Positions 1 through 9,828 of a stretch of 64,000 bases of DNA are shown here, one piece after another. How positions within the stretch are numbered: the first letter of the stretch is position 1; each line of letters begins with the position of its first letter. The notes below the pieces were generated by a model. That model did not search any database, was not told the DNA's origin, and saw only the letters and a list, made by a program, of their open reading frames with translations. The stretch is from Litorihabitans aurantiacus (GTDB taxonomy: Bacteria > Actinomycetota > Actinomycetes > Actinomycetales > Beutenbergiaceae): assembly GCF_030161595.1 (NCBI RefSeq), contig NZ_BSUM01000001.1, positions 1,922,001 to 1,986,000 on the forward strand. Reading direction: 5' to 3'. A program made the position numbers and the translations under genes.

Positions 1-251
1 TTCTCGCGCGAGGCGACGACCCTCACCGTCTCGTCGTCGATCGCGGCCTCGCGGTCGGTGGCGCGCACGAGGCGGCCCTCGGCCTTGGAGACCACCTTCG
101 AGGAGAGGACGACGACGTCGCTCGCCTCGACCCCCACGCTCCCGTCCGGCCAGACGAGATTCGCCAGGACGGGGACGAGCACCGCCGCCAGCTCGGTGGA
201 GGACGTGACGGCGGGGACGCCGTCGGGCGCGACGACCTGGAGCGCGCTCAC
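1..251 (-). CDS. cofE: CofE/FbiB, coenzyme F420-0:L-glutamate ligase, N-terminal part
   Basis: The first 83 residues of a gene that runs off the left edge of the window. CofE adds gamma-linked glutamates to F420-0 using GTP and builds the poly-glutamate tail of coenzyme F420. The visible part has the family pattern: a hydrophobic strand then [16 protein letters not shown] at about residues 50-65, followed by [10 protein letters not shown]. The chosen start is a GTG at 251, which overlaps the TGA of the upstream F420-dependent oxidoreductase by four bases (GTGA). The overlap implies coupled translation of a cofactor user and a cofactor maker. Whether a C-terminal FbiB-type nitroreductase domain follows cannot be seen. 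Confidence 0.85.
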   Translation of the reverse strand, partial: MSALQVVAPDGVPAVTSSTELAAVLVPVLANLVWPDGSVGVEASDVVVLSSKVVSKAEGRLVRATDREAAIDDETVRVVASRE

Positions 252-1252
252 CGGTGCAGCTGCGGGAGGACGTCGCGGCCGAAGACCTCGACCCACTCGG
301 TCTGGTTGCGACCCACGTTGTGCAGGTAGACCCGGTCGAAGCCGAGGTCGACGTACTTCTGGATCTCGGCGCGGTGCACGTCGGGGTCCTCCGAGATGAC
401 CATGCGGCCCTCGAAGTCCTCGGGGCGAACGAGCTTCGCCATCGCGGCGAAGTCGAACGGCGAGCGGATGTCGCCCTTGGGGAACTTCATCCCGCCGTTG
501 GGCCACTGCGTCATCGCGTTCTCCAGCGCCTCCTCGTAGGTCGGCGCCCACGACAGGTGCAGCTGGATCACCTTCGGCATGCTCGAGGGGTCCTTGCCCG
601 CCTCGCGCGCCCCGGCGTCGAACTTCTCGAACAGGCCCGAGATCTTCTCGAGCGGCGCACCGACCGTGATGAGACCGTCCACCGTGCGCCCGGCGCGCTT
701 CGCGGTGATCGGACCCGCCGTCGCCACCAGGATCTCCGGCGGCACCTCGGGCATCGTCCACAGCCGCATCGACTCGAGCTGGAAGAACTCGCCGCGGTGC
801 TTGACGTCCTTGCCCGCGAGCGACCCCGTGAACAGCTTCTGGATGATCTCGATCGCCTCGAACATGCGGTTGATCCGCTCGGGCGCCTCCGGCCAGTACC
901 GCGCCGTGATGTGCTCGTTCAGCGCCTCGCCGCTCCCGAGGCCGAGCCAGTGGCGGCCGGGATACATCGCCGCGAGCGTCGCCGAGGCCTGCGCCACCAT
1001 GGCGGGGTGCCAGCGCATCGACGGGCACGTCACGCCGGGACCGATGTCACCCGTCGTGGTCTGCCCGAGCGCCGCGAGGACGTTCCACACGAACGCCGCC
1101 TCGCCCTGCGCGGGCACCCACGGCTGCACGTGATCGGCCGCCATCACGCCGGAGAAGCCGTGCTTCTCGGCCAGCGCGGTGTGCTCGATGATCTCGTTCG
1201 GGCTGAACTGCTCCAGGGCTGCGGCGATGCCGACGGTCAGGGCGGAGGTCAT
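248..1252 (-). CDS. F420-dependent LLM-class oxidoreductase, G6PDH-like subfamily
   Basis: A 334-residue luciferase-like TIM-barrel protein. It resembles the F420-dependent glucose-6-phosphate dehydrogenase group (TIGR03557-type): [10 protein letters not shown] near residue 38, a [14 protein letters not shown] segment near 72, and [16 protein letters not shown] near 98 where the deazaflavin cofactor and substrate phosphate sit in relatives. Its substrate cannot be fixed from sequence. The ATG at 1252 has a GGAGG box a few bases upstream. The gene overlaps cofE by four bases, which supports F420 rather than FMN as cofactor. It is cytoplasmic, with no signal peptide. Confidence 0.88.
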   Translation of the reverse strand: MTSALTVGIAAALEQFSPNEIIEHTALAEKHGFSGVMAADHVQPWVPAQGEAAFVWNVLAALGQTTTGDIGPGVTCPSMRWHPAMVAQASATLAAMYPGRHWLGLGSGEALNEHITARYWPEAPERINRMFEAIEIIQKLFTGSLAGKDVKHRGEFFQLESMRLWTMPEVPPEILVATAGPITAKRAGRTVDGLITVGAPLEKISGLFEKFDAGAREAGKDPSSMPKVIQLHLSWAPTYEEALENAMTQWPNGGMKFPKGDIRSPFDFAAMAKLVRPEDFEGRMVISEDPDVHRAEIQKYVDLGFDRVYLHNVGRNQTEWVEVFGRDVLPQLHR

Positions 1253-1334
1253 GCCTCCATCCTCGCACCCGACCTCGACACCGGGCGGGCGCGACGACGG
1301 CGGTGCGTCCCCGCCGCGCGCCGCCGACCGCGCG

Positions 1335-2321
1335 TCAGCCCACGGCCTGCGCGGGCGCCGCCGCCTCCGCGAGCGGCCGCAGGTGCTCCGGGATCTCCCG
1401 ACCGCGCGCCACCATCGAGCGCGCCCACAGGCGCCCGGCCCGGTAGGACGAGCGCACGAGCGGCCCCGCCAGGACTCCGAGGAACCCGAGCTCCTCCGCC
1501 TCGGCCGAGATCTCCACGAACTCCTCCGGCCGCACCCAGCGCGCGACCGGCAGGTGCCGCGGCGAGGGGCGCAGGTACTGGGTGATCGTGATGATGTCCG
1601 TCCCGGCGTCGCGCAGGTCGCACAGCGCCTCGGTGATCTCGTGGCGCTCCTCGCCCATCCCGAGGATGAGGTTGGACTTCGTGATCATCCCGGCGTCCTG
1701 GCCCTGCGTGATCACGTCGAGCGAGCGCTCGTAGCGGAACGCCGGCCGGATCCGCCTGAAGATCCGCGGCACCGTCTCGACGTTGTGCGCGAACACCTCG
1801 GGCCCGGCGTCGAACACCTGCTCGAGGTGCTCGGACCGTCCGGTGAAGTCGGGCACGAGGATCTCGACGCCGGTGCCGGGCGCCTGCCGGTGGATCTCCC
1901 GGATGGTCTCGGCGTACAGCCACGCGCCCTCGTCGGGCAGGTCGTCACGCGCGACGCCTGTCACCGTGGAGTACCGCAGACCCATCCGGGCCACGGACTC
2001 CCCCACCCGGCGCGGTTCGTCGACGTCGTAGTCCGCCGGCTTGCCCGTGTCGATCTGGCAGAAGTCGCAGCGGCGCGTGCACTGCGAACCGCCGATGAGG
2101 AACGTGGCCTCGCGATCCTCCCAGCACTCGAAGATGTTGGGGCAGCCGGCCTCCTGGCAGACCGTGTTCAGCCCCTCGCTCCGCACGAGCTCCTGCAGGC
2201 CTCGGTACTCCGGCCCCATCCGCGCCCGCGTCCTGATCCACTCCGGCTTCTTCTCGATCGGTGTGGCCATGTTGCGCACCTCGAGGCGCAGGAGCCGGCG
2301 GCCCGCGGGATCCGCGCTCAT
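1335..2321 (-). CDS. lipA: Lipoyl synthase LipA
   Basis: A radical-SAM enzyme of 328 residues that inserts two sulfurs into protein-bound octanoyl groups to make lipoate. The auxiliary cluster cysteines are C55, C60 and C66 ([12 protein letters not shown]). The SAM cluster motif CTRRCDFC supplies C81, C85 and C88. The C-terminal RSSYRAG holds the serine that ligates the auxiliary cluster. The start overlaps the lipB stop (ATGA), so lipB-lipA is a coupled operon. A longer N-terminus is possible in the same frame, but this ATG is the one that couples to lipB. Confidence 0.97.
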   Translation of the reverse strand: MSADPAGRRLLRLEVRNMATPIEKKPEWIRTRARMGPEYRGLQELVRSEGLNTVCQEAGCPNIFECWEDREATFLIGGSQCTRRCDFCQIDTGKPADYDVDEPRRVGESVARMGLRYSTVTGVARDDLPDEGAWLYAETIREIHRQAPGTGVEILVPDFTGRSEHLEQVFDAGPEVFAHNVETVPRIFRRIRPAFRYERSLDVITQGQDAGMITKSNLILGMGEERHEITEALCDLRDAGTDIITITQYLRPSPRHLPVARWVRPEEFVEISAEAEELGFLGVLAGPLVRSSYRAGRLWARSMVARGREIPEHLRPLAEAAAPAQAVG

Positions 2322-2992
2322 GCCGCCACCCCCAGGTCGATCTCGGCCACGCCCGCGAGCTCGCGCTCCAGTGCGTCGCGGATGGGCCCGACGGCGTCGC
2401 GCACCGCCAGCGTGCGGCCCGCCTCGCGGGTCAGCGTGGTGACACCGGCGTCGGTGATACCGCACGGCACGATCGCGGTGAACGGCTCGAGCGCGCACGC
2501 GACGTTGAGCGCGAACCCGTGCATCGTCACGCCGGAGGCGACCCTGACGCCGACCGCCGCCACCTTGGCGGGCGGCCCTCCCGGCTGCGGCACCCACACG
2601 CCCGAGCGCCCCTCGACCCGCTCGGCCGCGACCCCGAGGTCGTGGGCGGCGGCGATCAGCGCCGCCTCGAGCGCGCGCACGTAGGCCACGACGTCGATCG
2701 GCCGCCGCAGCCGCACCACGGGGTAGCCGACGAGCTGACCGGGCCCGTGCCACGTGACGCGTCCGCCGCGGTCGACGTCGACCACGGGCGTCCCGCCGAG
2801 CCCCTCGCCCGCGGGGCGCTCGTCCCGCCGGGTGCGCCGCCCCGCGGTGTAGACCGGCGCGTGCTCGCACAGCACGACGGTCGCCCGCCGCGAGCCGGTC
2901 ACGACGGCGTCGTGCAGCTCGCGCTGCAGCCGCCACCCTGCCCGGTAGTCGAGCAGCGAGCCGTCCAGACCCCGTTCCAGGAACTCCGTCAT
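2318..2992 (-). CDS. lipB: Octanoyltransferase LipB
   Basis: A 224-residue lipoyl(octanoyl)transferase that moves octanoyl from acyl carrier protein to E2 and H-protein lysines, the step before LipA. The family landmarks are present: [15 protein letters not shown], the lysine in [13 protein letters not shown] and the catalytic cysteine in VPCGITDAG. The ATG at 2992 (MTEFLERG) is preferred over one 33 bases upstream because it lies just after the TAGGCT promoter box at 3004-3009. It is first in the lipB-lipA pair and is preceded by a palindrome likely to be an operator. Confidence 0.95.
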   Translation of the reverse strand: MTEFLERGLDGSLLDYRAGWRLQRELHDAVVTGSRRATVVLCEHAPVYTAGRRTRRDERPAGEGLGGTPVVDVDRGGRVTWHGPGQLVGYPVVRLRRPIDVVAYVRALEAALIAAAHDLGVAAERVEGRSGVWVPQPGGPPAKVAAVGVRVASGVTMHGFALNVACALEPFTAIVPCGITDAGVTTLTREAGRTLAVRDAVGPIRDALERELAGVAEIDLGVAA

Positions 2993-3003
2993 GGGCCCAC
3001 CGT

Positions 3004-3028
3004 AGCCTAGTTGGACGCCGTCCAACTA
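3004..3028 (-). promoter_or_regulatory. lipB promoter with overlapping 21-bp palindromic operator
   Basis: On the minus strand TAGGCT (3009 to 3004) fits the actinobacterial -10 pattern TANNNT and ends 12 bases before the lipB ATG. It overlaps a perfect palindrome, TAGTTGGAC-GCC-GTCCAACTA at 3008-3028. A dimeric TetR- or MarR-type repressor bound here would block the promoter. No regulator gene is adjacent, so the ligand is unknown. Confidence 0.6.
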
Positions 3029-3049
3029 TGGCCACGGTGGGAGCCCGTC

Positions 3050-4988
3050 CTACTCCTCGACGGCGGCCGGCCTCACCTGGACCGCGCGCACGCGCGCGAC
3101 ATCGAGCTTCTCGCTCCGGTCGAACCGGTAGATCCCGTTCTGCTCCTGGAAGACGTCGGTGAGCTGCGTGTAGCAGTAGCCGAACATCTCCGGGTCGCCC
3201 AGCAGAACGTCAGCGAGCCCGGCGAACCGCGCGTGGAACTCCTCCTCGTCCCGCACCCGCTGGCCGTAGCCCCAGGACTCGTCCTGCTCCGTGCCCACGG
3301 CGTCGAGCCGGTCGGGGTTCCACCAGATGCCGCCGAACTCGCTGACGAAGTACGGCTGCCCGGCGTACGGGAGCGACATCGGAGCGCCGTCGTCGCGCCG
3401 GTTCTCGTGGTAGCGGCCCTCGGCGAGCCCCCGACCTGCTCGGCGAACGCGGCCGGGTCCTGCTCGTAGGAGTGGGAGTCCCACACGTCCGTCTCGGGCA
3501 CGCGGTGGGAGTACCCGCTGGCGTCGACCACCGGCCGCGACGGGTCGGCGAGCTTGGTCGCGAGGAACATGCCGCGGGTGACGTCGTCGAGCACCGTCAT
3601 CCGGTCGTGCAGGTCCTGGTGCGTCTCGTTCAGGGGCACCACCCGACGATCGCCGGGTGGTTGTGGTCCCGCTCGAGCACCTCGAGCCACTGCGTGACGA
3701 AGCTGGCGGTCGGCGCCTGGTTGTGGCCGGGGCCGCCCTGACCGGAGACGCCCCAGTCCCCGAACTCGCCCCAGACGAGGTAGCCGAGGCGGTCCGCGTG
3801 GAACAGGTAGCGCTCCTCGAACACCTTCTCGTGCAGGCGTGCACCGTTGAAACCGGCCTCGAGGCCGAGCTCGATGTCGCGGAGCAGCGCGGCGTCGCTG
3901 GGCGCCGTCATCAGCGTGTCCGGCCAGTAGCCCTGGTCGAGGACGAGGCGCTGGAACACCGGCTGCCCGTTCAGCAGCAGACGTCGTCCGTCGATCGCGA
4001 CCGAGCGCAGACCCGCGTAGCTCGTGATCTCGTCGACGACGGCGCCGCCCGCGTCCAGCAGACGCACGCGCACCCCGTAGAGGTGGGGGTCCTGTGGCGA
4101 CCACGTCCGCACGCGATCCGCCGGGAGGACCACGCGGACCTGGGGGGCGAGGTCGAGGTCCGCGGCGACCGACGCCGTCGCGACCACCCCGGCCTCGTCG
4201 ACCACGTCGACCTCGACGCGGCTGCCGGGCCGGTTCGCGCTCAGCGGCAGCCGGACGTCGAAGGCCCGCGAGGCGAGGTCGGGCGTGATGCGGGGGCGAC
4301 GCAGGTGCACGGCCGGGACAGGCTCGAGCCAGACCGTCTGCCAGATCCCCGTCGTGCGTGTGTAGTTGCAGTGGGTGTTGGCGTACCAGGTGGCCTGCTT
4401 CCCGCGGGCCTGCATCTCGCCGCGGGGGTCGCGGGCCCGCACGACGATGGTGATCGTCTCGCCCGCGCGCGCACCGATCGGCGCGGTGATCGGCGTGAAG
4501 CCGCCGCGGTGGCGCACCACCTCGACACCGTCGACCCAGACCGTGGCGTCGTGGTCCACCGCCCCGAGGTGCAGCAGCACGACGTCGTCGCCCCACTCGG
4601 CGGGCACCGTCACCGTGCGCCGGTACCAGACGGCCTCGAGGAAGTCGGTGTCCTCGACGCCGGAGGCCTCGGACTCCGGAGCGAAGGGCACGGTGATCGT
4701 GCGCTCGAGATCACGCCCGACCAGTCCGCGCTCGAACCCGCTGTCGCCGCGGTCGATCTCGAAGCCCCACTCGCCGTTGAGGTTCAGCCAGCGGGGGCGC
4801 ACCACCTGCGGGCGGGGGTACTCGGGGCGAGGCACCCCGGCGTCGGCGCCGGCCGACGGCGGCGCGAGGTCGCCCAGGTGGGCGGGGGTCGCGACCAGAG
4901 GGGCGCCGGACCCGTCGGCGGGCGCTGTCGCAACCGCGGAAGCGGTCGCTGCGGTGTTGGCGGTCGAGCTGTCGGGGTGCACGGTCAT
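3050..4988 (-). CDS. Glycoside hydrolase family 2 (beta-galactosidase/glucuronidase-like), frame broken twice
   Basis: About 646 residues when read across two one-base losses. There is a GH2 sugar-binding sandwich domain ([18 protein letters not shown] near residue 65, then [12 protein letters not shown]), an immunoglobulin-like middle domain, and a TIM barrel with the acid/base glutamate in VPLNETHQD and the nucleophile in YFVSEFGG. Frame changes lie near 3640 and near 3428, each fitting one missing base. There is no signal peptide, so it probably acts in the cytoplasm on oligosaccharides imported by the neighbouring ABC system. The exact sugar is not visible. The ATG at 4988 follows a GGAG box. 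A LacI-type operator lies about 90 bases upstream. Confidence 0.87.
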
Positions 4989-5075
4989 GGCGGCGGCTCC
5001 GTCGCTGTCGGGGATCGTCGTGCGGGCGCCGAGTCTGCGGCGGCCCGGGTTGATGCTCGCAAAACCGACTGCGAA

Positions 5076-5089
5076 ATGCAACGTTGTAT
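5076..5089. promoter_or_regulatory. LacI-type operator before the GH2 gene
   Basis: ATGCAACGTTGTAT is a 14-bp near-palindrome with one mismatch and the central CG typical of LacI-family operators. It shares the core GCAACGTTG with the site at 6397-6410, which suggests that one regulator binds both. Confidence 0.6.
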
Positions 5090-5113
5090 CAGGCCGGGCG
5101 GCGGCCGCCGGTG

Positions 5114-6270
5114 TCAGCCGCGGACGTCGCTCGACTCCCGCACGAGCAGCCGGTGGGCGATCGTGTGGTGCTCGGCGGCGCTGGTGTCCCCCTGCACCCG
5201 GGCGATGAGGCGATCGACGGCGAGCACGGCCAGCGCGTCCAGGTCCGGCGCGACCGTCGAGAGGGTCGGCGCGGCGTAGCGGCCCGCCTCGGTGTTGTCC
5301 CACCCGACGACGGCCACGTCGTCCGGCACGCGGACGCCGTTGCGCCGGAACGCGTGCATCACGCCGAGCGCGAGGTCGTCGTTGCCGCAGACGACGGCGT
5401 CGACCTCGCCCAGTCGCGCCAGGACGGCCTCGACCGCGTCCGCGCCGGCGCGACGCGTGTAGTGCGGCGTCGCCAGCAGCCAGCCCGGCCGCGACGGAAG
5501 ACCCGCCTCGTCCAGCGCCCGCTCGAAGCCCCGCTGGCGCAGCAGCGCCGTCCCGGGCGGCGCGTCCGGCTGCGCCCCGAGGAACGCCGGGCGCCGCCTG
5601 CCGCGCGCCAGCAGGTGGGCGGTGGCCTCCGCCGCACCGGCCACGTTGGCGACGCTGACGTGGTCGGTCCCGGCCGCGCCCGACTCGCTGCCGCGCTCGC
5701 CGAGCAGGACCATGGGGACGGCACCCCGCCCGGCGTCCACGTCCGCGAGCGAGAGGCCGATCGGCGAGAACAGGACGCCGTCGAAGTGGCGCTCGCCGAA
5801 CCCGCGGGTGACATCGCGCTCGACGGCCGCGCGCCCCCGGTCTCCTGGATGAACACGCGGTAGCCGCGGTCCGCGGCGACGGCGATCACCTCGTGCGCCA
5901 GGGCGCCGAAGTAGGCGGTGTGGACCTCGGGCATCACGAGCGCGAGGGTGTGCGTGCGCCCCTGCCGCAGCGCCCGGCCGGCGATGCTCGGCCGGTAGCC
6001 GAGCTCGTCGATGACCGCCTCGACCCTGGCCCGCGTCGCCGCCCCGACCCGTCCCGAGGAGTTCACGACGTTGGAGACCGTCTTCCACGAGACCCCGGCC
6101 GCGGCGGCGACGTCCTTCAGGCTCGGGGCCCTCGACGAGGGAGGACGACCACGGTCCCGCCCGGCGCCGTCGGCGTGCGGGACGGCGGGCACCGGGATCC
6201 CACCCGGGACGCCGTCGACCCCGACCGCCCGGTTCTCGCCCTCGCCCGCCGTGCTGCGCTCGTGCGCCAT
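5114..6270 (-). CDS. LacI-family transcriptional repressor, frame broken once
   Basis: About 385 residues. The helix-turn-helix (SLKDVAAAAGVSWKTVSNVVN) starts unusually late, near residue 50, after a Gly/Pro-rich extension. It is followed by a periplasmic-binding-like sensor domain ending in VVGWDNTEAGRYAAPTLSTV. A one-base loss in a C run near 5840, just after VFIQETGG, splits the reading frame. It sits between the GH2 gene and the divergent sugar ABC operon. Matching operators lie before both, so it is the likely local repressor relieved by an imported sugar. The ATG at 6270 has GGAGG upstream; a start nearer the HTH is possible. Confidence 0.87.
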
Positions 6271-6384
6271 CCCGCCTCCGTGACCACTCGTCGCGACCCG
6301 CCCCCGCTCCGCACTCGTGGGGTGCCCGGCGCCGTCGCGCCGTGAGGGGCGCTTGACCGTACCGCGTTCCGTCGTCCATGCTGC

Positions 6385-6410
6385 TTCAACGTGAGAGCGC
6401 AACGTTGAAT
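6385..6410. promoter_or_regulatory. LacI-type operators between lacI-like gene and ABC operon
   Basis: TTCAACGTGA at 6385-6394 and GCGCAACGTTGAAT at 6397-6410 lie in the divergent intergenic region. The outer TTCAACGT and ACGTTGAA also form an 8-bp inverted repeat. The core AACGTT matches the site before the GH2 gene. Confidence 0.6.
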
Positions 6411-6487
6411 CACCGAACGCGGCGCTACCGCACGGATCAGCGACGGAGCACCCCAGCCGCTCCGCACTCTCGACACGGAGGTCGACG

Positions 6488-7839
6488 ATGACCCGAGGCC
6501 AGCCAGCCCTGCTGCGCCCCGCCCCGCCTCGGGGCGCGGGCTCCCTCAGCCGCCGCAGCCTGCTCGGACTCGCGCTGGCGGGAGCCGGCACGCTCGCCGT
6601 CGCCGGCTGCTCGCCCGGCGGCGGCGGCACCGGTGGCCGCACGCCGGTCCGCATCTGGGACCTGTTCCAGGGCGCCGACGGCGCTCGCATGCAGTCGATG
6701 CAGGCCGACGCGATGGCCGCGGAGCCCGACGTCGCCATCGAGAGCGTGACCCTCGCGTGGGGTTCGGCGTACTACACCAAGCTGGCGATGGCCTCGGCCG
6801 GCGGGCGGGCGCCGGAGGCCGCCGCCATGCACCTCTCGCGGCTCGCGGGCTACGCCCCGGGGGTCTGCTGGAGCCGTTCGACCTCGACCGCCTCGCCGAC
6901 CTGGGCATCACCGAGGCCGACTTCACGCCCGCCGTCTGGGAGCGCGCCACCTACCGGGACCAGCTCTACGCCCTCCCCTTCGACACCCACCCGTTCATCA
7001 CGTTCTACGACCCGGCGATCGCCGGTCCGGCGGGCATCCTCGACGCCGAGGGCGGGCTCAGCGGCATCACGAGCCCGGACACCTTCCTCGACGCCGGGCG
7101 GCGCCTCGCGGAGGTCACCGGCGGCACCGGGATGACCTTCGGCTACCTCCTCGACACGGCACAGACGTGGCGCCTGTTCTGGGGCCTGTACCACCAGGCC
7201 GGTGGCGGGTTCCGGCTCGAGCCCGGTCGGCCCGCCGAGCTCGACGAGGCCCGGGCGGGCGAGGTCGTGGAGTTCATGCAGGCCGTGACCGACGGCACCG
7301 TCGCCGGTCGCGACGTCGACTACTTCGGCGCGATCGCCTCGTTCACGACCGGCCGCAGCGGCCTGATCGTCTCGGGCGAGTGGGAGCTGCCCTCCTTCCA
7401 GGAGGCGATCCCCGACGTCGCCGGCCGCCCGATGCCGACGATCTTCGGCACGCCGGCGAACTACGCCGACTCCCACGCCTTCGTCCTGCCGCGCCAGACC
7501 TCGCGCGACCCCGAGCGGGTGGACGCGACCTACCGCGCGCTCGCGCAGCTGGTGAAGGGTGCGCAGATCTGGGCCGAGGCGGGTCACATCCCCGCCTACC
7601 TCCCGACGACGCGCACGCCCGAGTACCAGGCCCTCACCCCGCAGCGCGACTACGCCGTCGCGAGCGAGAGCGTCGTGTTCGACCCGCCCGCGTGGTTCGT
7701 CGGTGCCGGCAGCGACTTCCAGGCCCGCATGAGCGACCCGCTCTCGGGCGCCCTGCAGGGCAATCGCGACGCGGCCTCGACCGTCACGACGATGCTGCGG
7801 GAGATGGACGTGTTCCTCTCGCAGCCGGTGCCGGCGTGA
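6488..7839 (+). CDS. Sugar ABC transporter substrate-binding lipoprotein, frame broken once
   Basis: About 450 residues of the family 1 extracellular solute-binding type. The N-terminus has twin arginines (SRRSLLGLALAG) and a lipobox ending in VAGC near residue 40, so it is probably a lipoprotein, perhaps Tat-exported. The frame shifts by one lost base in the G run near 6858 (after RLAGYAPG), after which GLLEPFDLDRLADLG resumes the family pattern. It is first gene of a binding protein-permease-permease operon and divergent from the LacI gene. GGAGG precedes the ATG. Its partner ATPase is not in the window and is probably a shared MsmK-type subunit encoded elsewhere. Confidence 0.88.
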
Positions 7840-7879
7840 TGCGCCCCGACCCCCACCCGTGCCCCGCGGAAGGACGACG

Positions 7880-8824
7880 ATGACGCTCCCCTCCACGCGC
7901 CCGGCCCCGGCCGGTCCCGCCCCCGCCGCGGCGGGTCGCTCCGCCGTCGCCCCGACCCGCCGGCGACGCCGCGGCGACCTCAGCGGCTACGCGTTCGCCG
8001 CGCCCTTCGTCGTGGTGTTCGCGGCCTTCCTCGTCTGGCCCGTGCTCGCCGGTGCCTGGACCAGCCTCACCGACACCAGCCTCATGGCCCCGGGCGGCTT
8101 CATCGGTTTCGGCAACTACGCCGAGGCGTTCGCCGACCCCCAGGTCTGGCAGACCCTGTGGCAGACCTTCCTCTTCACGCTGATCACCACGCTGCCGCTC
8201 GTCCTGCTGGGGCTCGTCATGGCGCTGCTGGTGCACACCGGCCTGCCCGGCCAGTGGCTGTGGCGGACGTCGTTCTTCGCGTCCTACCTGCTGCCGGTCG
8301 CCGTCGTGACCGGCATCTGGGCCTGGATGTTCCAGGCCGACATCGGACTGCTGAACAGCACCCTGGCGTCCCTGGGCCTCGAGGGCGTGGGCTGGCTGAC
8401 GCAGGAGGGCGTCGCGATGCTCTCCATCGCCCTGGTGACGGTGTGGTGGACGGCGGGGTTCAACTTCCTGCTCTACCTGGCCGCGCTGCAGTCCATCCCC
8501 GCGAGCCACCTCGAGGCGGCGACGCTCGACGGTGCCGGTGCGTGGCGCCGCATCTTCTCGGTGATCGTGCCCCAGCTGCGGGGTGTCACGGGGGTCATCC
8601 TCGTGCTGCAGCTGCTCGCCTCGCTCAAGGTGTTCGACCAGATCTACCTGCTGACCGCGGGCGGCCCGAACGGCAGCACCCGGCCGATCCTCGAGTACAT
8701 CTACGACACCGGGTTCACCAACTACCGGCTGGGCTACGCCTCCGCGATCTCCTACATCTTCTTCGCCGTCATCCTGATCATCACGCTGATGCGGTTCCTG
8801 CCGAGCCGCCGCAAGGAGCACTGA
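7880..8824 (+). CDS. Sugar ABC transporter permease (MalF/UgpA type)
   Basis: A 314-residue inner-membrane permease with six hydrophobic segments, beginning FAAPFVVVFAAFLVWPVLAG. The EAA loop is recognisable as EAATLDGAGAWRRIFSVIVPQL near residue 213, the contact for the ATPase. The ATG at 7880 has GGAAGG upstream and follows the binding-protein gene by 40 bases. The next permease starts one base after its stop, so the two are co-translated and probably form the heterodimeric channel. Confidence 0.95.
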   Translation: MTLPSTRPAPAGPAPAAAGRSAVAPTRRRRRGDLSGYAFAAPFVVVFAAFLVWPVLAGAWTSLTDTSLMAPGGFIGFGNYAEAFADPQVWQTLWQTFLFTLITTLPLVLLGLVMALLVHTGLPGQWLWRTSFFASYLLPVAVVTGIWAWMFQADIGLLNSTLASLGLEGVGWLTQEGVAMLSIALVTVWWTAGFNFLLYLAALQSIPASHLEAATLDGAGAWRRIFSVIVPQLRGVTGVILVLQLLASLKVFDQIYLLTAGGPNGSTRPILEYIYDTGFTNYRLGYASAISYIFFAVILIITLMRFLPSRRKEH

Positions 8825-8825
8825 C

Positions 8826-9791
8826 ATGGCTGCTCTCCTCACCGATCCCGCGACCACCGGCCCGGCCGATGCGCCCGACGGCGTCGAGCCCGCACCCCGC
8901 TCGGCCCGAGCCGCCCGGCGACTCACCCGGCAGGCCGAGAACCGCGCCCAGACCCGACTGATCGTCGGAGACCGGCGCCTGGCGCGGGTGGCCGTGCTCG
9001 CCGTCCTGGCGGTGCTCGCGCTGGCGTGGCTGATCCCGCTGCTGTGGGCCGTGGTCACCTCGCTCAAGAGCGAGCAGGCAGCCGCGAGCGACGCGAGCTG
9101 GTTCCCCGCCGACGGCTTCACACCGGCGGCCTACGTCTCGGTCCTGACCGCCGGCGACGTCCCGCTGTGGATGCTCAACTCGACGATCGTCGCCGTCGTG
9201 GTCACGGCCGTGACCGTGATGATCTCGGCGATGGCCGGCTACGCCATCTCCCGGACCCGGTTCCGCGGTCGGCGGCTGCTGCTGGCGCTCGTGCTCGGCT
9301 CGATCATGATCCCGCCCCAGATTCTCATCGTCCCGCTGTTCCAGGAGATGCTCGCGCTGGGGCTCGTGGACACCCTGGCCGGCGTGATCCTGCCGCAGCT
9401 CGTCGCACCCGTGATGGTCTTCATCCTGGCGCGGTTCTTCGACGCCGTCCCGCAGGAGATCCTCGACGCGGCGTCGGTCGACGGCGCCGGTCCGTGGCGG
9501 GTCTTCTGGCGCATCGTGCTGCCGCTGTCGCGCTCGATCCTCGTCGCCGTCGCGATCTTCGTGTTCATCGGCGCGTGGAACAACTTCCTGTGGCCCTTCA
9601 TCGTGACGAACGACCCGGCGCTGATGACGCTGCCGGTGGGTCTCGCGACGGTGAAGAACGCCTACGGCGTGCAGTACGCGCAGACGATGGCCTCCGCGAT
9701 CCTGGCCGCGCTCCCCCTGCTGGTGGTGTTCATGATGTTCCAGCGCCGCATCGTCCAGGGCATCGCGACGACGGGGCTCGGCGGGCAGTGA
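8826..9791 (+). CDS. Sugar ABC transporter permease (MalG/UgpE type)
   Basis: A 321-residue permease with a longer charged N-terminus (residues 1-55, Arg/Ala-rich) before the first membrane helix (VLAVLAVLALAWLIPLLWAV). Its EAA motif is DAASVDGAGPWRVFWRIVLP near residue 215. It pairs with the upstream permease to import the sugar that the GH2 enzyme probably hydrolyses. The start ATG lies one base past the upstream stop. Confidence 0.95.
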   Translation: MAALLTDPATTGPADAPDGVEPAPRSARAARRLTRQAENRAQTRLIVGDRRLARVAVLAVLAVLALAWLIPLLWAVVTSLKSEQAAASDASWFPADGFTPAAYVSVLTAGDVPLWMLNSTIVAVVVTAVTVMISAMAGYAISRTRFRGRRLLLALVLGSIMIPPQILIVPLFQEMLALGLVDTLAGVILPQLVAPVMVFILARFFDAVPQEILDAASVDGAGPWRVFWRIVLPLSRSILVAVAIFVFIGAWNNFLWPFIVTNDPALMTLPVGLATVKNAYGVQYAQTMASAILAALPLLVVFMMFQRRIVQGIATTGLGGQ

Positions 9792-9828
9792 CCGCGGCTG
9801 CGCCGGCGGGTCTGGGATGATGGGGGGC

